A stretch of DNA of 64,000 nucleotides from NCBI RefSeq assembly GCF_000024365.1, contig NC_013235.1, forward strand, positions 4,650,001 through 4,714,000, given 5' to 3'. Origin of the DNA: Nakamurella multipartita DSM 44233 (GTDB taxonomy: Bacteria; Actinomycetota; Actinomycetes; Mycobacteriales; Nakamurellaceae). Each line of letters opens with the position of its first letter. Position 1 is the stretch's first letter. A program made the translations under genes and the position numbers. Positions 37,501-45,671 of this stretch are shown here, piece by piece. The notes beneath the pieces were generated by a model. The model ran no database searches. It was given only the letters and a program-made list of their open reading frames with translations, and was not told where the DNA came from.

Positions 37501-38739
37501 GGTGCCGCTGGTCGGCGACGCCGTCCCGGTCGCGGTCAGCGTGAACAGGGACGGGCTGACCACGGCCCCGGTCACGGACTTGACCAGGGTCAGCGTCGTC
37601 CGCGGGGTATAGGTGTTGGTGAAGGTGCAGATGACGACCGGATTCGCGGGATACAGCGGGGCCGGGACCGGGTCCAGGCTGATCCGCCGCGCGGCCAGGT
37701 TGCCGGTTCCGGGCAGGTCGACCAGCACGCCGAGCGCGTTGTACTGCTGGCAGGTCAGGCCGGTCAACGACCAGCGGTCGTCGGCCGGGTCGCCCTCGGT
37801 CACGGTGACGGTGCTGCCGGAGGTCAAGGGTCGCTCGACGGTGCCCCGGGAGGCCAGCGAGAACGTGGTGTTGGCCCAGGCCGAACCGGTCAGCGTCGAC
37901 GTGCTGTTGTAGCTGAACGAAGGAGTGCCCGGCGGCGAGCCGACCACGTTCTTGACGATCCGCAGCGTGCGGACCTGCTGGAGCGAGGCGTACAGGCAGG
38001 CGTTGGTCTGGGCGCCCTCGACGGTGGAGAACTCGTTGACCGGATTGCCGGCCGGCGTGGCCGGGCAGCTCGTCGCGCTGGCGGCCGGCACGAAGCCCAG
38101 GATCACCAGCCGGTAGGTGAGCCCGCCCTGGGTCAGGGTGACGTCGGAGATCTGGTTGGTGAACGAGGTGATGTCGTTGCAGCAGTTGCCGGATCCGGTG
38201 TTGGGGGTCTCGTTCATCGTCCAGTTGAACGTCACCGTCGTCCCGCTGAAACCGCCCAGCTGGGTCCGCAGCTCGCCGGTGAAGTACTGATCGTTCGCCT
38301 GGATCGGGTTGTTGTAGTGGGTCATGCCGCCGATCAGAAAGGGCATCCCGTCCTCGGCCGAGGTGACGGTGGAGGGCCGGAAGCCCAGCGCGCTCTGGCT
38401 GCTGGTGCTCAGGTTGGTCGGGCAGCTGGTGCTGTAGCCGTGCGCCGTGGTCGCCGAGTTGGGCAGGCCGGCCACCGTGTTGGTGACCCAGGCCGAGGAG
38501 GTGGACGAGGACCCGGTGCCGCTGGACGGGGCATACCGGATGCAGTTACCGCTGGTGCCGGCGTCGACGCCCTGCTGGTTGGCCATCTGGGTGGCGATCG
38601 TGCCGATGGCCACCGTCGCGGCGTGGGCGGGCGGGGCCGGGGCGATCGTCGCGGAGACCATGAGCAGGCCCGCGACCAGGGCGACCACCGTGGCCAGCGC
38701 CCCCCACCGGCGCGTCCTGCGTCGAGCGACAGTGCCCAT
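31552..38739 (-). CDS. Giant DUF5979-repeat surface protein with LPVTG sortase anchor
   Basis: 2395 residues from ATG 38739. Signal peptide with RRRTRRWG and LVAGLLMVSATIAPAPPAHA, then an N-terminal domain of about 220 residues that may bind a ligand (CCNDITSFTNQISDVTL). From about residue 258 to 1955 there are roughly 15 modules of 100-120 residues, each opening with a strand like TLRISKVVDDPQGGY or RVQVGKQITG, a central (Y/F)xC, a CT(V/F)xE segment and a closing VTVTNP: the DUF5979 pattern. Two DUF11-like modules follow (SYAVSKSSDPASGT, TISKQVDGDP). The end is LPVTG at about 2357, a hydrophobic segment and GRRRSA, a classic sortase signal. Paired cysteines in each module suggest disulfides. 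It faces the DUF11 protein convergently; a long fibrous adhesin is likely. No sortase gene is in the window. Confidence 0.9.
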   Translation of the reverse strand: MGTVARRRTRRWGALATVVALVAGLLMVSATIAPAPPAHAATVAIGTIATQMANQQGVDAGTSGNCIRYAPSSGTGSSSTSSAWVTNTVAGLPNSATTAHGYSTSCPTNLSTSSQSALGFRPSTVTSAEDGMPFLIGGMTHYNNPIQANDQYFTGELRTQLGGFSGTTVTFNWTMNETPNTGSGNCCNDITSFTNQISDVTLTQGGLTYRLVILGFVPAASATSCPATPAGNPVNEFSTVEGAQTNACLYASLQQVRTLRIVKNVVGSPPGTPSFSYNSTSTLTGSAWANTTFSLASRGTVERPLTSGSTVTVTEGDPADDRWSLTGLTCQQYNALGVLVDLPGTGNLAARRISLDPVPAPLYPANPVVICTFTNTYTPRTTLTLVKSVTGAVVSPSLFTLTATGTASPTSGTVVSGASGSTAVTNQRIVAGTYQLTELGTGAAATGFVQVGSWTCARGSTTYPVSPTGVVTLPDLPAGSAVGCTVVNRAATGTLRISKVVDDPQGGYVGGTGQSFAGAYTCGAGFSGSFSALTTAAAVTVTGIPAGRACTVSENGPTGGLLNASFAWGTPSYSAQPVTITDQATADVTITNPVVQRLGSFAVTKSIDGPGGYTGGVNRVFPVAYSCTLTNGPTSAGTLDLTAAQAVSPAAAIPAGSVCTFSETLTAQAGDFGDPSYAWSGYTVTPTSVTIGDGATAQVGITNTYERDAGSLVLAKQIQGDGYIGTGEPFTVQYTCGVASGQVTLAAGGSATVSVPARNTCTAAEVPPAADLLQPAYVWGNATWSDGTSATNSVTVPANGTATLTVTNPTIPVFGRVQVGKQITGETAGVTAAASFQITVSCSNAYTGAFTVGVGGTALTPDLPVGTSCSFSEATPTVGLLDSSYQWGTPVLPGPVTITAPNQVPSVVVTNPVSRVYGDLEISKQLVDPSGRVDRQRQYTIDYDCSYAGVSAANGTVQLFAGESTVIPDILLESRCTVVEDPTTLDAPPVADDTSWVWLPPTYDPGTSVLITSPDFPATVTVTNRTNQLTGTFQLTKSVVGDGKALGYQPGSQFTFAVECTDGYESTVDLADGQSWTPDRAIASGSSCTITETGKPDPLSPAFGWDDVEFGIGSSRVNGSITIRIPETATPIQVNAVNPITPRFGSLELTKQVTGQTAGLVPGTTFDVNVSCGPGDLFTVTLTEGEPRTLTGIPVGVSCTVAELPPDPAGLVDASYGWGPATYDPGATVTIAQEGQQVEVAIVNPIVRVGAPVRVVKSLTGGQGVIDPARTYPITWSCSYGGQQVAGGTLDAVVDPTGVVVDQDVPLTAQCTATEGDLGVPSDDPAYRWLAPTVTGTTVTADGQNAVTVANALTRDTGEVVVHKTVTGASEGYLGTGADFTMHGQCAVPGTDVPTRYADGTIANLGTVTIAPVSVGWTCSGFEDTPAQGLLADTSYAWGSPIITGTPALTPPVGGTFTLAEAGARQDFFVENPVVRVRSTFQITKNVVDPFGALIPGTQFSGTFSCRYGSDDPVTGNWTLTNGDTFTGPAVYLNSQCTVTENDLGTAGLPDASFDWAAPVVGDPVTVVPGGTATITVTNTIERQYGGLEVGKVLDDPDGGVRPDTDFTGVWTCTLGAQTWSDRWEVGAGAAATLFTPADARVPATAVCAIIEDTPDPARLLDGSYAWGDRTYTPESVILVADETAQLSVTNTVQRVYSGFDVAKAITGSVADDDLVPVDRVFTGTFSCQYGSDVPVTGPWTASVATAWVQAGILVGSVCQVTEEVPPGAGGQPVTGDSSYIWGTPDLGSSVTVTPPTEANQTVTVTNPTERLFGRFTLTKAVTGATDGITDPQPFPVTYSCQPGDGPAITGSTALAAGQTLTVGPDPGDDLQLFIPVSSICTLTEPLATMPPLRDSSWTWGDPGFTVVGDIPTAGPVTVPCADPLLTPCLGERSVTVTIPRPQEDYPDPPSVGLDISNPVLTTDGSYAVSKSSDPASGTVVAPGSTITYSVTVTSTGEVPVHDVVVTDDLSAVLPYAVIGSISDPAAVLDSQTQQLVWTVGDVPGGQSRTLTYQATVNPGVAGVSITNQVTSTADVRPSSCAEPGDPVCTTTHRTPDRPTISKQVDGDPVFDPGPGTWTVPYAIVVTNPNPDTAITYSLTDNIAFPTDATIVSAAVTSAPDGVSLFEPAWTGGDQTTIAQDVALPGGASHTYRVAVTATVPLTIDPARLACAATGSGGGSGFFNIATLFALDSSAMADACAPVPVFLVVDKQWVIDGVTYRDGTQPLGYSATLTLDGVDRVWRTVYWADQPGSTVDVGERAVVPASCTSASSGTGPVTLTAPLTSTVVTNVVTCVGPTPGPTPGPTPGPVPPHPTPLPVTGFAVGSFLGWGLGLLLIGAAMIALAGWRPGRRRSA

Positions 38740-38926
38740 GCCGACCCCCGAGCCGACGCAGCCGGGCCGCCAGCCCGCCGTCCAGATGATCGCGCTGCGT
38801 GTGATCGCGTGAGCTTAGCGTGAGGTACGCAGGGCCGCTCGGGCAGAAGTCACGCCATTCGGGTGGCGGCCGCCGCCGCTTGCGCGCGCCGTCCGCCGGT
38901 CGTTCGGGTACCTGGGCGATCGCCGT

Positions 38927-39826
38927 TCACGCCGGCCGGACGTGCACCACGTCACCGACGGTGTAGCTCTGGGTGCGACCGGACTCGTCGGTGAGCACCA
39001 GGGCACCGGTCGGGTCGACATCGGTAGCGATCCCGGTCACCCAGCGCTGCGCGGGCAACAGGATGCGCACCTGAGCACCCAGCGTGACGCACACCTCCCG
39101 ATAGTGGGCGCGGATACCGGCGGTGTCCACGTCGCCGGCGGCCGCCGTCCATCGGTCGCACCAGCTGCCCAGCTCGTCCAGGATCCCGGCCAGCAGGGCG
39201 GCCCGATCCAGGGTGCCGCCGGCCAGGGCCAGCGAGGTGGCGTCGGCCCGGGGCAGCTCGGTCCGGGTCAGCGAGACGTTGATCCCCGACCCGACGACCA
39301 GCCGGCTCCCGGCCACCTCGCCCAGGATGCCGGCACACTTGGCCCCGTCGATCAGCACGTCGTTCGGCCATTTCAGGCGGGCGTCGACACCGCTGACCCG
39401 GCCCAGCGCGGCCACGATCGACAGGCCGAGCACGGCCCCGACCCACCCCCGGCGCTCGACCGGGACGGCGGGCAGCGCGAGCGCGACCGAGAACATCAGC
39501 CCGGCGCCGGGTGGGCAGTGCCAGTCCCGGCCGGCCCGGCCGCGCCCGGCGGTCTGCTCCTCGGTGACCAGCACCTGCCCGGACGCCAGCCGGCCGGCGT
39601 CGGCCCGCCGGGCCAGGTCCGCGTTGGTCGATCCGGTCTGCGCGCAGAACTCCAGCGACCAGCGGGCCGGGTCGGTCAGCCGCTGCGCCACCGTCACCGG
39701 GTCGATGGGCCGGCGGATCACGCTGGGGTCGGCATCGGGCACCGGATCACCGTAGAAGGGGTTCGCCGTCCCAGGCCGGCCGGGGCGGGCCGGGGCCGCC
39801 GGTCGGTGAGACCCAGACTCAGTCAT
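38927..39826 (-). CDS. birA: Biotin-[acetyl-CoA-carboxylase] ligase
   Basis: 299 residues from ATG 39826 (MTESGSHRP). A longer open frame runs back to 40132 but overlaps the start of the divergent carboxylase gene and lacks family sequence. Catalytic core: [33 protein letters not shown] (the GRGR biotinyl-AMP loop), [24 protein letters not shown] (KWPND) and [20 protein letters not shown]. The C-terminal SH3-like domain ends in [13 protein letters not shown]. There is no N-terminal DNA-binding domain, so it is a group I enzyme that only biotinylates. Its target is the biotin lysine of the carboxylase chain encoded at 42468. It starts 57 bp from the divergent accD gene. Confidence 0.95.
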   Translation of the reverse strand: MTESGSHRPAAPARPGRPGTANPFYGDPVPDADPSVIRRPIDPVTVAQRLTDPARWSLEFCAQTGSTNADLARRADAGRLASGQVLVTEEQTAGRGRAGRDWHCPPGAGLMFSVALALPAVPVERRGWVGAVLGLSIVAALGRVSGVDARLKWPNDVLIDGAKCAGILGEVAGSRLVVGSGINVSLTRTELPRADATSLALAGGTLDRAALLAGILDELGSWCDRWTAAAGDVDTAGIRAHYREVCVTLGAQVRILLPAQRWVTGIATDVDPTGALVLTDESGRTQSYTVGDVVHVRPA

Positions 39827-39883
39827 CGTGAACTGCGTCTCACGGTGCCCACCGCCGGCGCGGCCCTGGGTACCCTCTCGCCC

Positions 39884-41542
39884 GTGAGCCGGACCACGCA
39901 AGCGCCCGATGGCGTCCCTGATGTCACCCCCGATGGCCCGGCGCCCACCCCGCCGCATACGACGGCCGGCAAGTTGGCCGACCTGGATCGCCGCCTGGAC
40001 GAGCACATCCACGCCGGCTCCGCGACGGCGGTGCAGCGCCAGCACGCCCGGGGCAAGCTGACCGCCCGGGAGCGGATCGACCTGCTGCTGGACCCCGGCT
40101 CGTTCGTCGAGTTCGACTCCTTCGCCCGGCACCGGTCGACCAACTTCGGCCTGGAGCGCAACCGGCCCTACGGCGACGGAGTGGTCACCGGCTACGGCAC
40201 CGTCGACGGCCGGGAGATCTGCGTGTTCTCCCAGGACGTCGCCGTGTTCGGCGGGTCATTGGGCGAGGTCTACGGCGAGAAGATCGTCAAGGTGCTGGAT
40301 TTCGCCCTGCGTTCGGGGCGGCCGGTGGTCGGCATCAACGAGGGCGGCGGGGCCCGCATCCAGGAGGGCGTGGTCTCGCTCGGGCTGTACGCGGAGATCT
40401 TCAAGCGCAACGTGCACCTGTCCGGGGTGATCCCGCAGATCTCGCTGATCATGGGCGCGAACGCCGGCGGGCACGTCTACTCCCCCGCCTTGACCGACTT
40501 CATCGTGATGGTGGACAAGACCTCGCAGATGTTCATCACCGGGCCGGACGTCGTCCGGTCGGTGACCGGCGAGCAGGTCACGCTGGAGGAGTTGGGCGGG
40601 GCCCGCACCCACAACACCCGCTCGGGCAACGCGCACTACCTGGCCAAGGACGACCCGGAAGCCATCGAGTACGTCCGGGACCTGCTGTCCTACCTGCCGT
40701 CCAACAACCTGTCGGCGCCGCCGATCCGGCCCGGCGAGGCCGCCGACCCGGACGAGCTGACCGCCGACGACCTGGCCCTGGACACCCTGATCCCCGACTC
40801 GCCCAACCAGCCCTACGACATGGCGGTCGCCGTCCGGGCGGTGCTCGATGACGGCGAGTTCCTGCCGGTGCACGAGCTGTACGCGCCGAACGTGCTGGTC
40901 GGCTTCGGCCGGGTGCAGGGCCGATCGGTCGGCATCGTGGCCAACCAGCCGATGCACCTGGCCGGCACGCTGGACATCAACGCCGCGGAGAAGGCCGCCC
41001 GGTTCGTGCGGACCTGCGACGCGTTCAACATCCCGGTCCTGACCTTCGTGGACGTGCCGGGCTTCCTGCCGGGCACCGAGCAGGAGTGGAACGGCATCAT
41101 CCGCCGCGGCGCCAAGCTGATCTACGCCTACGCCGAGGCGACCGTCCCGCTGGTCACCGTGATCACCCGTAAGGCCTACGGGGGCGCCTACGACGTGATG
41201 GGCTCCAAGCACCTGGGGGCCGACGTCAACCTGGCCTGGCCGACCGCGCAGATCGCCGTGATGGGCGCCTCCGGTGCGGTGAACGTGTTGTACCGCAAGG
41301 AGATCGGCGCGCTGGCCGAGCAATACGGGCCCGATTCGGCGGAGGTCGCGACGGAGCGGTCGCGGCTGCAGACCGAGTACGAGGACACCCTGGCCAACCC
41401 GTTCGTGGCCGCCGAGCGCGGTTATGTCGACCAGATCATCAAGCCGTCGGCGACCCGCGGGGCGATCACCCGGGCGCTGCGGGTGCTGGCCGACAAGCGG
41501 CAGACGCTGCCGCCGCGCAAGCACGGGAACATCCCGCTGTGA
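39884..41542 (+). CDS. Acyl-CoA carboxylase carboxyltransferase (beta) subunit, AccD5-like
   Basis: 552 residues from GTG 39884; no clear ribosome site precedes it, so the transcript may be leaderless. Two crotonase-like halves are visible: N-half with [39 protein letters not shown] and [19 protein letters not shown]-half with [40 protein letters not shown] and [20 protein letters not shown]. The position beside birA, accE, maf and a biotin carboxylase matches M. tuberculosis accD5, which carboxylates propionyl-CoA (and acetyl-CoA) to methylmalonyl-/malonyl-CoA. The specificity residue of the C-half cannot be judged without alignment. The accE start overlaps its stop by 4 bp. It could feed the PUFA-type synthase downstream with malonyl-CoA. 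Confidence 0.95.
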   Translation: MSRTTQAPDGVPDVTPDGPAPTPPHTTAGKLADLDRRLDEHIHAGSATAVQRQHARGKLTARERIDLLLDPGSFVEFDSFARHRSTNFGLERNRPYGDGVVTGYGTVDGREICVFSQDVAVFGGSLGEVYGEKIVKVLDFALRSGRPVVGINEGGGARIQEGVVSLGLYAEIFKRNVHLSGVIPQISLIMGANAGGHVYSPALTDFIVMVDKTSQMFITGPDVVRSVTGEQVTLEELGGARTHNTRSGNAHYLAKDDPEAIEYVRDLLSYLPSNNLSAPPIRPGEAADPDELTADDLALDTLIPDSPNQPYDMAVAVRAVLDDGEFLPVHELYAPNVLVGFGRVQGRSVGIVANQPMHLAGTLDINAAEKAARFVRTCDAFNIPVLTFVDVPGFLPGTEQEWNGIIRRGAKLIYAYAEATVPLVTVITRKAYGGAYDVMGSKHLGADVNLAWPTAQIAVMGASGAVNVLYRKEIGALAEQYGPDSAEVATERSRLQTEYEDTLANPFVAAERGYVDQIIKPSATRGAITRALRVLADKRQTLPPRKHGNIPL

Positions 41543-41769
41543 GGCCGGCCGGCCGAGCCAGCGATCACCCGGGCACCGGCCCGACCGGCCCGGCCCGCGA
41601 CGAGCAGGACGCGGCCGTGGTCATCGCCGTGCTGGCGGCGTTGGCCGCCGGCCCCGAACCGGCCGCGACCGAGCCGGCCCCGCGCTCGGTCTGGGCCGAC
41701 CCGGCGCACCGGCTGGGCTCGGGCGCCGCGGGCGATCACCGCTGGTGGGCCTCGGGACTGCCGCGATGA
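41539..41769 (+). CDS. accE: Acyl-CoA carboxylase epsilon subunit
   Basis: 76 residues, GTG start overlapping the accD stop (GTGA). The body [13 protein letters not shown] and the C-terminal [11 protein letters not shown]...WWASGLPR match the ACC_epsilon family of small actinobacterial subunits that stabilise AccA-AccD complexes. Its own end overlaps the maf start (ATGA at 41766-41769), so accD, accE and maf are translationally chained. Confidence 0.9.
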   Translation: MRPAGRASDHPGTGPTGPARDEQDAAVVIAVLAALAAGPEPAATEPAPRSVWADPAHRLGSGAAGDHRWWASGLPR

Positions 41770-42425
41770 ACGCCCCGCTGGCGCTCGTGCTGGCCTCGGC
41801 CTCCCCGGCCCGGCTCGGGGTGCTGCGCACCGCGGGCCTGGACCCGCACGTGCTCGTCTCCGGGGTGGACGAGGACGCGTTGCTGGACGGGCTGCGCTCG
41901 TCCCCGGAGCAGGTGCGGGTGCAGGCCCTGGCCGACGCCAAGGCCGACGACGTGGCCGCCCGGTTGACCGAGCCGACCCCGGCGGTGGTGATCGGCTGCG
42001 ACTCGATGCTGCTGATCGACGGTGAGCTGCAGGGCAAACCGGCCGACGCCGAACAGGCCCGCGCCCGGTGGCGGCAGATGGCCGGCCGGGACGGGATCCT
42101 GCTCACCGGCCACGCGGTGCGCCGGGTGGTCGGCGGCCGGGTGGTCGGCGCGGCCGGCGCGGTGGGCTCCACCGTGGTCCGGATGGGCCGGCCCAGCGAG
42201 GCCGAGCTCGATGCCTACCTGGCCACCGGCGAACCGCTGCGGGTCGCCGGGGCCCTGACCATCGACGGGTTCGGCGGCTGGTTCGTCGACGGCATCGACG
42301 GTGACGCCGGCAACGTGCTGGGCATCTCGTTGCCGCTGACCCGTCAGCTGCTGGCGCAGGTCGGCGTGCCGGTCACCGACCTGTGGCGCCGGCCCGACCA
42401 GCGGGCCACCGAGCACTCTCCCTGA
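41766..42425 (+). CDS. maf: Maf-family nucleotide pyrophosphatase
   Basis: 219 residues from ATG 41766. Signature segments: [20 protein letters not shown] (the SxSPRR-like opening, here SASPARL), [18 protein letters not shown] with catalytic acidic residues, and [18 protein letters not shown] near the end. Maf proteins hydrolyse non-canonical or modified nucleoside triphosphates and are linked to septum inhibition. The location between accE and accA copies M. tuberculosis Rv3282. There is a 42-bp gap to the next gene. Confidence 0.93.
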   Translation: MNAPLALVLASASPARLGVLRTAGLDPHVLVSGVDEDALLDGLRSSPEQVRVQALADAKADDVAARLTEPTPAVVIGCDSMLLIDGELQGKPADAEQARARWRQMAGRDGILLTGHAVRRVVGGRVVGAAGAVGSTVVRMGRPSEAELDAYLATGEPLRVAGALTIDGFGGWFVDGIDGDAGNVLGISLPLTRQLLAQVGVPVTDLWRRPDQRATEHSP

Positions 42426-42467
42426 GACACCCGACCGACCGCAGAACTCCAGAAGAAGGAACCGCCT

Positions 42468-44252
42468 GTGCACACCGTGCTGATCGCCAACCGCGGCGAG
42501 ATCGCCGTCCGCGTCGCCCGTGCCTGCCGCGACGCCGGGCTGCGGTCGGTTGCCGTCTACGCCGACCCGGACCGCGATGCCCTGCACGTCCGGGTCGCCG
42601 ACGAGGCGTTCGCGCTGGGCGGCTCCACGCCCAAGGACTCCTACCTGGACATGGCCAAGCTGCTGGACGTGGCCGCCCGGGCCGGGGCGGACGCGGTCCA
42701 CCCCGGTTACGGTTTCCTGTCCGAGAACGCCGATTTCGCCCAGGCGGTGATCGACGCCGGGCTGACCTGGATCGGCCCGACCCCGCAGGCCATCCGCGAC
42801 CTCGGGGACAAGGTGACCGCCCGGCACATCGCCCTGCGAGTCGGGGCGCCGCTGGTCCCGGGCACCAAGGAGCCGGTGGCCGGGGCCGACGAGGTGGTGG
42901 CCTTCGCCCAGGAGCACGGGCTGCCAGTGGCCATCAAGGCCGCGTTCGGCGGCGGCGGCCGCGGCCTGAAGGTGGCCCGCACGCTGGAGGAGATCCCGCA
43001 CCTGTACGAGTCGGCGGTCCGCGAGGCGGTCACCGCGTTCGGTCGTGGCGAGTGCTTCGTGGAGCGCTACCTGGACCGGCCACGGCACGTCGAGGCGCAG
43101 GTGCTGGCCGACCAACACGGCACCGTGATCGTGGTCGGCACCCGGGATTGCTCGTTGCAGCGGCGCTACCAGAAGCTGGTCGAGGAGGCGCCCGCGCCGT
43201 TCCTGACCGGCGAGCAGCGGGCCGCCATCCATACCGCCGCCCGGGCCATCTGCGCGGAGGCCGGTTACCACGGCGCCGGCACGGTCGAGTTCCTGGTCGG
43301 CGAGGACGGGTCGGTGTCCTTCCTGGAGGTGAACACCCGGTTGCAGGTCGAGCACCCGGTCTCGGAGGAGACCAGCGGAATCGACCTGGTGCGCGAGCAG
43401 TTCCGCATCGCCGACGGCGAGAAGCTGCGGTGGATAGACGATCTCCCGCCGCGCGGGCACTCGATCGAGTTCCGGCTCAACGGCGAGGACCCCGGCCGCG
43501 GGTTCCTGCCCGCCCCCGGCGTGGTGTCCCGGTTCGTCCCGCCGGCCGGCCCGGGGGTGCGGGTGGATTCCGGGGTGGAGTCCGGCTCGGAGATCGGCGG
43601 CGCGTTCGACTCGCTGCTGGCCAAGATCATCGTCACCGGCGCGGACCGCACCGAGGCGCTGCAGCGGTCGCGCCGGGCGCTGGCCGAGATGGTGGTCGAG
43701 GGCATGGCCACGGTGCTGCCCTTCCACCGGGCCGTGCTGGAGGATCCGGCCTTCACCGCCGCCGACGGGTCGTTCGCCGTGCACACCCGGTGGATCGAAA
43801 CCGAGTTCGACAACACGCTCGAGCCCTTCGACGTCGCGTCGGCGGTGCCGGCCGGCGAGCCGGCGGCGCGGCAGGAGATCGTCGCCGAGGTCAACGGGCG
43901 GCGGGTCCGGGTCAGCCTGCCGGCCGAACTCGCGGTCCGCAGCAGCGGCCCGGCCCCGGCCCGCCGGTCGTCGAGCAAGCGGGGCGGCGCGGCCCATCAC
44001 GCACCCGGTGGCGGCGGCGACGCCGTCGTCGCCCCCATGCAGGGCACCGTGGTCAAGGTGGCGGTGGCGGTCGGTGACACGGTCGCCCAGGGCGACGTCG
44101 TCGCGGTGGTCGAGGCGATGAAGATGGAAAATCCGATCACCGCGCACAAGGCCGGCACGGTCGCCTCGATCGCCGTCGAGGTCGGCGGCGCGGTGACCGC
44201 CGGCGCGTTGGTGGCCCAGATCGAGGACGCCCCGGGCGGCACCAGCACCTGA
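42468..44252 (+). CDS. Acyl-CoA carboxylase alpha chain: biotin carboxylase plus biotin carrier domain, AccA3-like
   Basis: 594 residues from GTG 42468, preceded by AGAAGAAGGAA. The biotin carboxylase part (1-450) starts [20 protein letters not shown] and shows [29 protein letters not shown] (ATP-grasp glycine loop), [20 protein letters not shown] and [14 protein letters not shown]. The carrier domain (about 520-590) has [14 protein letters not shown] and the biotin site EAMKM, followed by [12 protein letters not shown]. It carboxylates its own biotin for transfer by AccD. It is the ortholog in place of M. tuberculosis accA3, the chain shared by several carboxylases. The stop codon lies in the first unit of a 15-bp tandem repeat. 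Confidence 0.96.
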   Translation: MHTVLIANRGEIAVRVARACRDAGLRSVAVYADPDRDALHVRVADEAFALGGSTPKDSYLDMAKLLDVAARAGADAVHPGYGFLSENADFAQAVIDAGLTWIGPTPQAIRDLGDKVTARHIALRVGAPLVPGTKEPVAGADEVVAFAQEHGLPVAIKAAFGGGGRGLKVARTLEEIPHLYESAVREAVTAFGRGECFVERYLDRPRHVEAQVLADQHGTVIVVGTRDCSLQRRYQKLVEEAPAPFLTGEQRAAIHTAARAICAEAGYHGAGTVEFLVGEDGSVSFLEVNTRLQVEHPVSEETSGIDLVREQFRIADGEKLRWIDDLPPRGHSIEFRLNGEDPGRGFLPAPGVVSRFVPPAGPGVRVDSGVESGSEIGGAFDSLLAKIIVTGADRTEALQRSRRALAEMVVEGMATVLPFHRAVLEDPAFTAADGSFAVHTRWIETEFDNTLEPFDVASAVPAGEPAARQEIVAEVNGRRVRVSLPAELAVRSSGPAPARRSSSKRGGAAHHAPGGGGDAVVAPMQGTVVKVAVAVGDTVAQGDVVAVVEAMKMENPITAHKAGTVASIAVEVGGAVTAGALVAQIEDAPGGTST

Positions 44253-44318
44253 GGCACCCCCACTTCAGGCACCCCCACCTGAGGCACCAGCACCTGAGCC
44301 GCCTGCACCTGAGTTGAT
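44244..44318. repeat. Five 15-bp tandem repeats carrying the accA stop codon
   Basis: Units of (A/C)(G/C)CACCTGAGGCACC start at 44244, 44259, 44274, 44289 and 44304, with 1-4 differences; the last runs into the inverted repeat at 44313. The carboxylase stop (TGA, 44250-44252) is in unit 1, and four of the five units contain CCTGAG at the same place. Since 15 is a multiple of three, readthrough would meet another in-frame TGA in most units. Confidence 0.88.
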
Positions 44319-44384
44319 CATGGCGTTCTCTGCTCGACACGCCGAAGACACGCCGAGCGCGCGACAGGGAACGCCATGATCAAC
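44313..44384. terminator. Long inverted repeat between accA and the P450 operon, including the P450 start codon
   Basis: Perfect 16-bp arms (GTTGATCATGGCGTTC 44313-44328; GAACGCCATGATCAAC 44369-44384) that extend to 20 bp with one mismatch, and a 32-40-base loop. As RNA it would form a stable stem, so it may end the accD-accA transcript. Because the right arm contains the AGGGA and ATG (44376) of the P450 gene, it could also hide that start site. The outer bases match the second hairpin at 48068-48128. Confidence 0.75.
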
Positions 44385-45671
44385 GGCGAGGGGGCGGGAC
44401 GCAGCGAACCAGCCGGCCGCGGTAATCCGGACAAATCGGTGGACCGGGCGGCCGACCGGCCATATGCTCCCGGGGTGATACGCCTGGTCGTGGGCCGCCT
44501 GTCCGCCGGGGTGATCGCCGCCCAGCGGCCGCTCAAAGTCGTGGCCTATCACCACAGCGTGGCGCCGGTGAAGCGATTGCTGTTGGAAGCCACCACCTTC
44601 GTCGACTGGGCGCTGATCTGGCCGAACATCCAGAACGGGGCCATGCGGCTGTATCACGAGGTCTACGGCGGCAACTTCTTTTTCGGCAAGGCCGTCATGA
44701 TCACCGATCATGCGACGACCAAACGGGAGATCGCCTGCCCGGCCCATCGGGGCGAGCGATTCATGGGGGTCGACATCGTCAGCTCCGACCCGAACGTCTT
44801 CGCCACCAACACCGGCATTCTCAACCAGAATCCGCCGATTCGGGCCGCCACCCGGGCCTACCTGGACGAGCACGTGTTCACCCCGGATGTGATGGCGCTG
44901 AGCCTGGACGACGTGCAGGCGCTCGCCGCGCCGATCCTGGCCGAGTGGCGGCAGGACGACCGGATGGCCACGATGCTGGCCATCCGGGCCACCGTCACCC
45001 GGGTGTTCCTGCGCATCCTGACCGGCGTCACCATCTCGGCCGACGAGAGCGATGCCTGCACCCGCAGCTACGTCCGCGGCTTCACCGAGGCCTCGCTGTT
45101 CCACGGCTACGCGCCCTGGATGCTCGGGCTGCTCGGCACCCACGAACGGCTGCGCAAGCAGACCTACACCCCACTCGAGCGGCACGGCATGGATCTGATG
45201 GCCGTCGACGTGACGATGTTCGCGGCGATGTTCTCCGTGGGCACCCTGGTCCTGCGCTGCGTGGAGGACACCCGGCGCTTCGGCATCCGCTACCGCGACC
45301 TGGACCAGGCCCAGCGGCGGGCGTTGGTGTTCGAGTCGATCCGACTGTTCCCGACCGTCACCACGGTGCACCGGCGCCTCACCGAACCCGAGGACGTGCA
45401 GGTGTCGGGCCGCACCGTCCATCTCGAGGTCGGCGACGAGATCGCCTACCCGTTCGTGTGCGCCAATCGCGACCCGAGCGTCTTCGCCGATCCCGATGCG
45501 ATGGACCTGGGGCGGTCGGAAGAGTCCCGGGACGAGATCCTGTCGTGGTCCAAGGCCCCGCACGCCTGCCCGGCCAAGGACCTGTCGGTGCACGTCACCA
45601 TGGCCATGCTGGACGTGCTGAGCGAACGGTTCGAGCTGTCCGCCCTGCGCATCGTCAATCCCCAGTTCTGA
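44376..45671 (+). CDS. Atypical cytochrome P450 (possible hydroperoxide- or peroxide-using type)
   Basis: 431 residues from ATG 44376; an alternative GTG at 44475 would remove 33 residues and escape the hairpin. The heme-ligand region is WSKAPHACPAKDLS with Cys398, and the K-helix ExxR is ESIRLFPTV (Glu320, Arg323). The I-helix stretch (about 282-296) reads FAAMFSVGTLVL and lacks the (A/G)Gx(D/E)T oxygen-activating pair. That loss, and a C-x-A-K-D after the ligand, recall CYP74-type enzymes (allene oxide synthase, hydroperoxide lyase) and other P450s that do not activate O2. No membrane anchor, so cytosolic. First gene of a chain with an unknown protein (1-bp overlap) and a DyP peroxidase. 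The link to the PUFA-type synthase opposite suggests a fatty-acid hydroperoxide as substrate; this is inference. Confidence 0.8.
   Translation: MINGEGAGRSEPAGRGNPDKSVDRAADRPYAPGVIRLVVGRLSAGVIAAQRPLKVVAYHHSVAPVKRLLLEATTFVDWALIWPNIQNGAMRLYHEVYGGNFFFGKAVMITDHATTKREIACPAHRGERFMGVDIVSSDPNVFATNTGILNQNPPIRAATRAYLDEHVFTPDVMALSLDDVQALAAPILAEWRQDDRMATMLAIRATVTRVFLRILTGVTISADESDACTRSYVRGFTEASLFHGYAPWMLGLLGTHERLRKQTYTPLERHGMDLMAVDVTMFAAMFSVGTLVLRCVEDTRRFGIRYRDLDQAQRRALVFESIRLFPTVTTVHRRLTEPEDVQVSGRTVHLEVGDEIAYPFVCANRDPSVFADPDAMDLGRSEESRDEILSWSKAPHACPAKDLSVHVTMAMLDVLSERFELSALRIVNPQF

Noticed and set aside
34591..38823. A plus-strand open frame of about 1410 codons opposite the DUF5979 gene
   Set aside because: It is a mirror of GC-rich codons: composition is Arg/Gly/Asp/Val-rich, no domains, and the minus strand has a signal peptide, repeated modules and LPVTG.
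38942..39883. N-terminal extension of the carboxyltransferase gene by about 310 codons
   Set aside because: That stretch is antisense to birA and has no carboxylase similarity; the family N-terminus begins shortly after GTG 39884.
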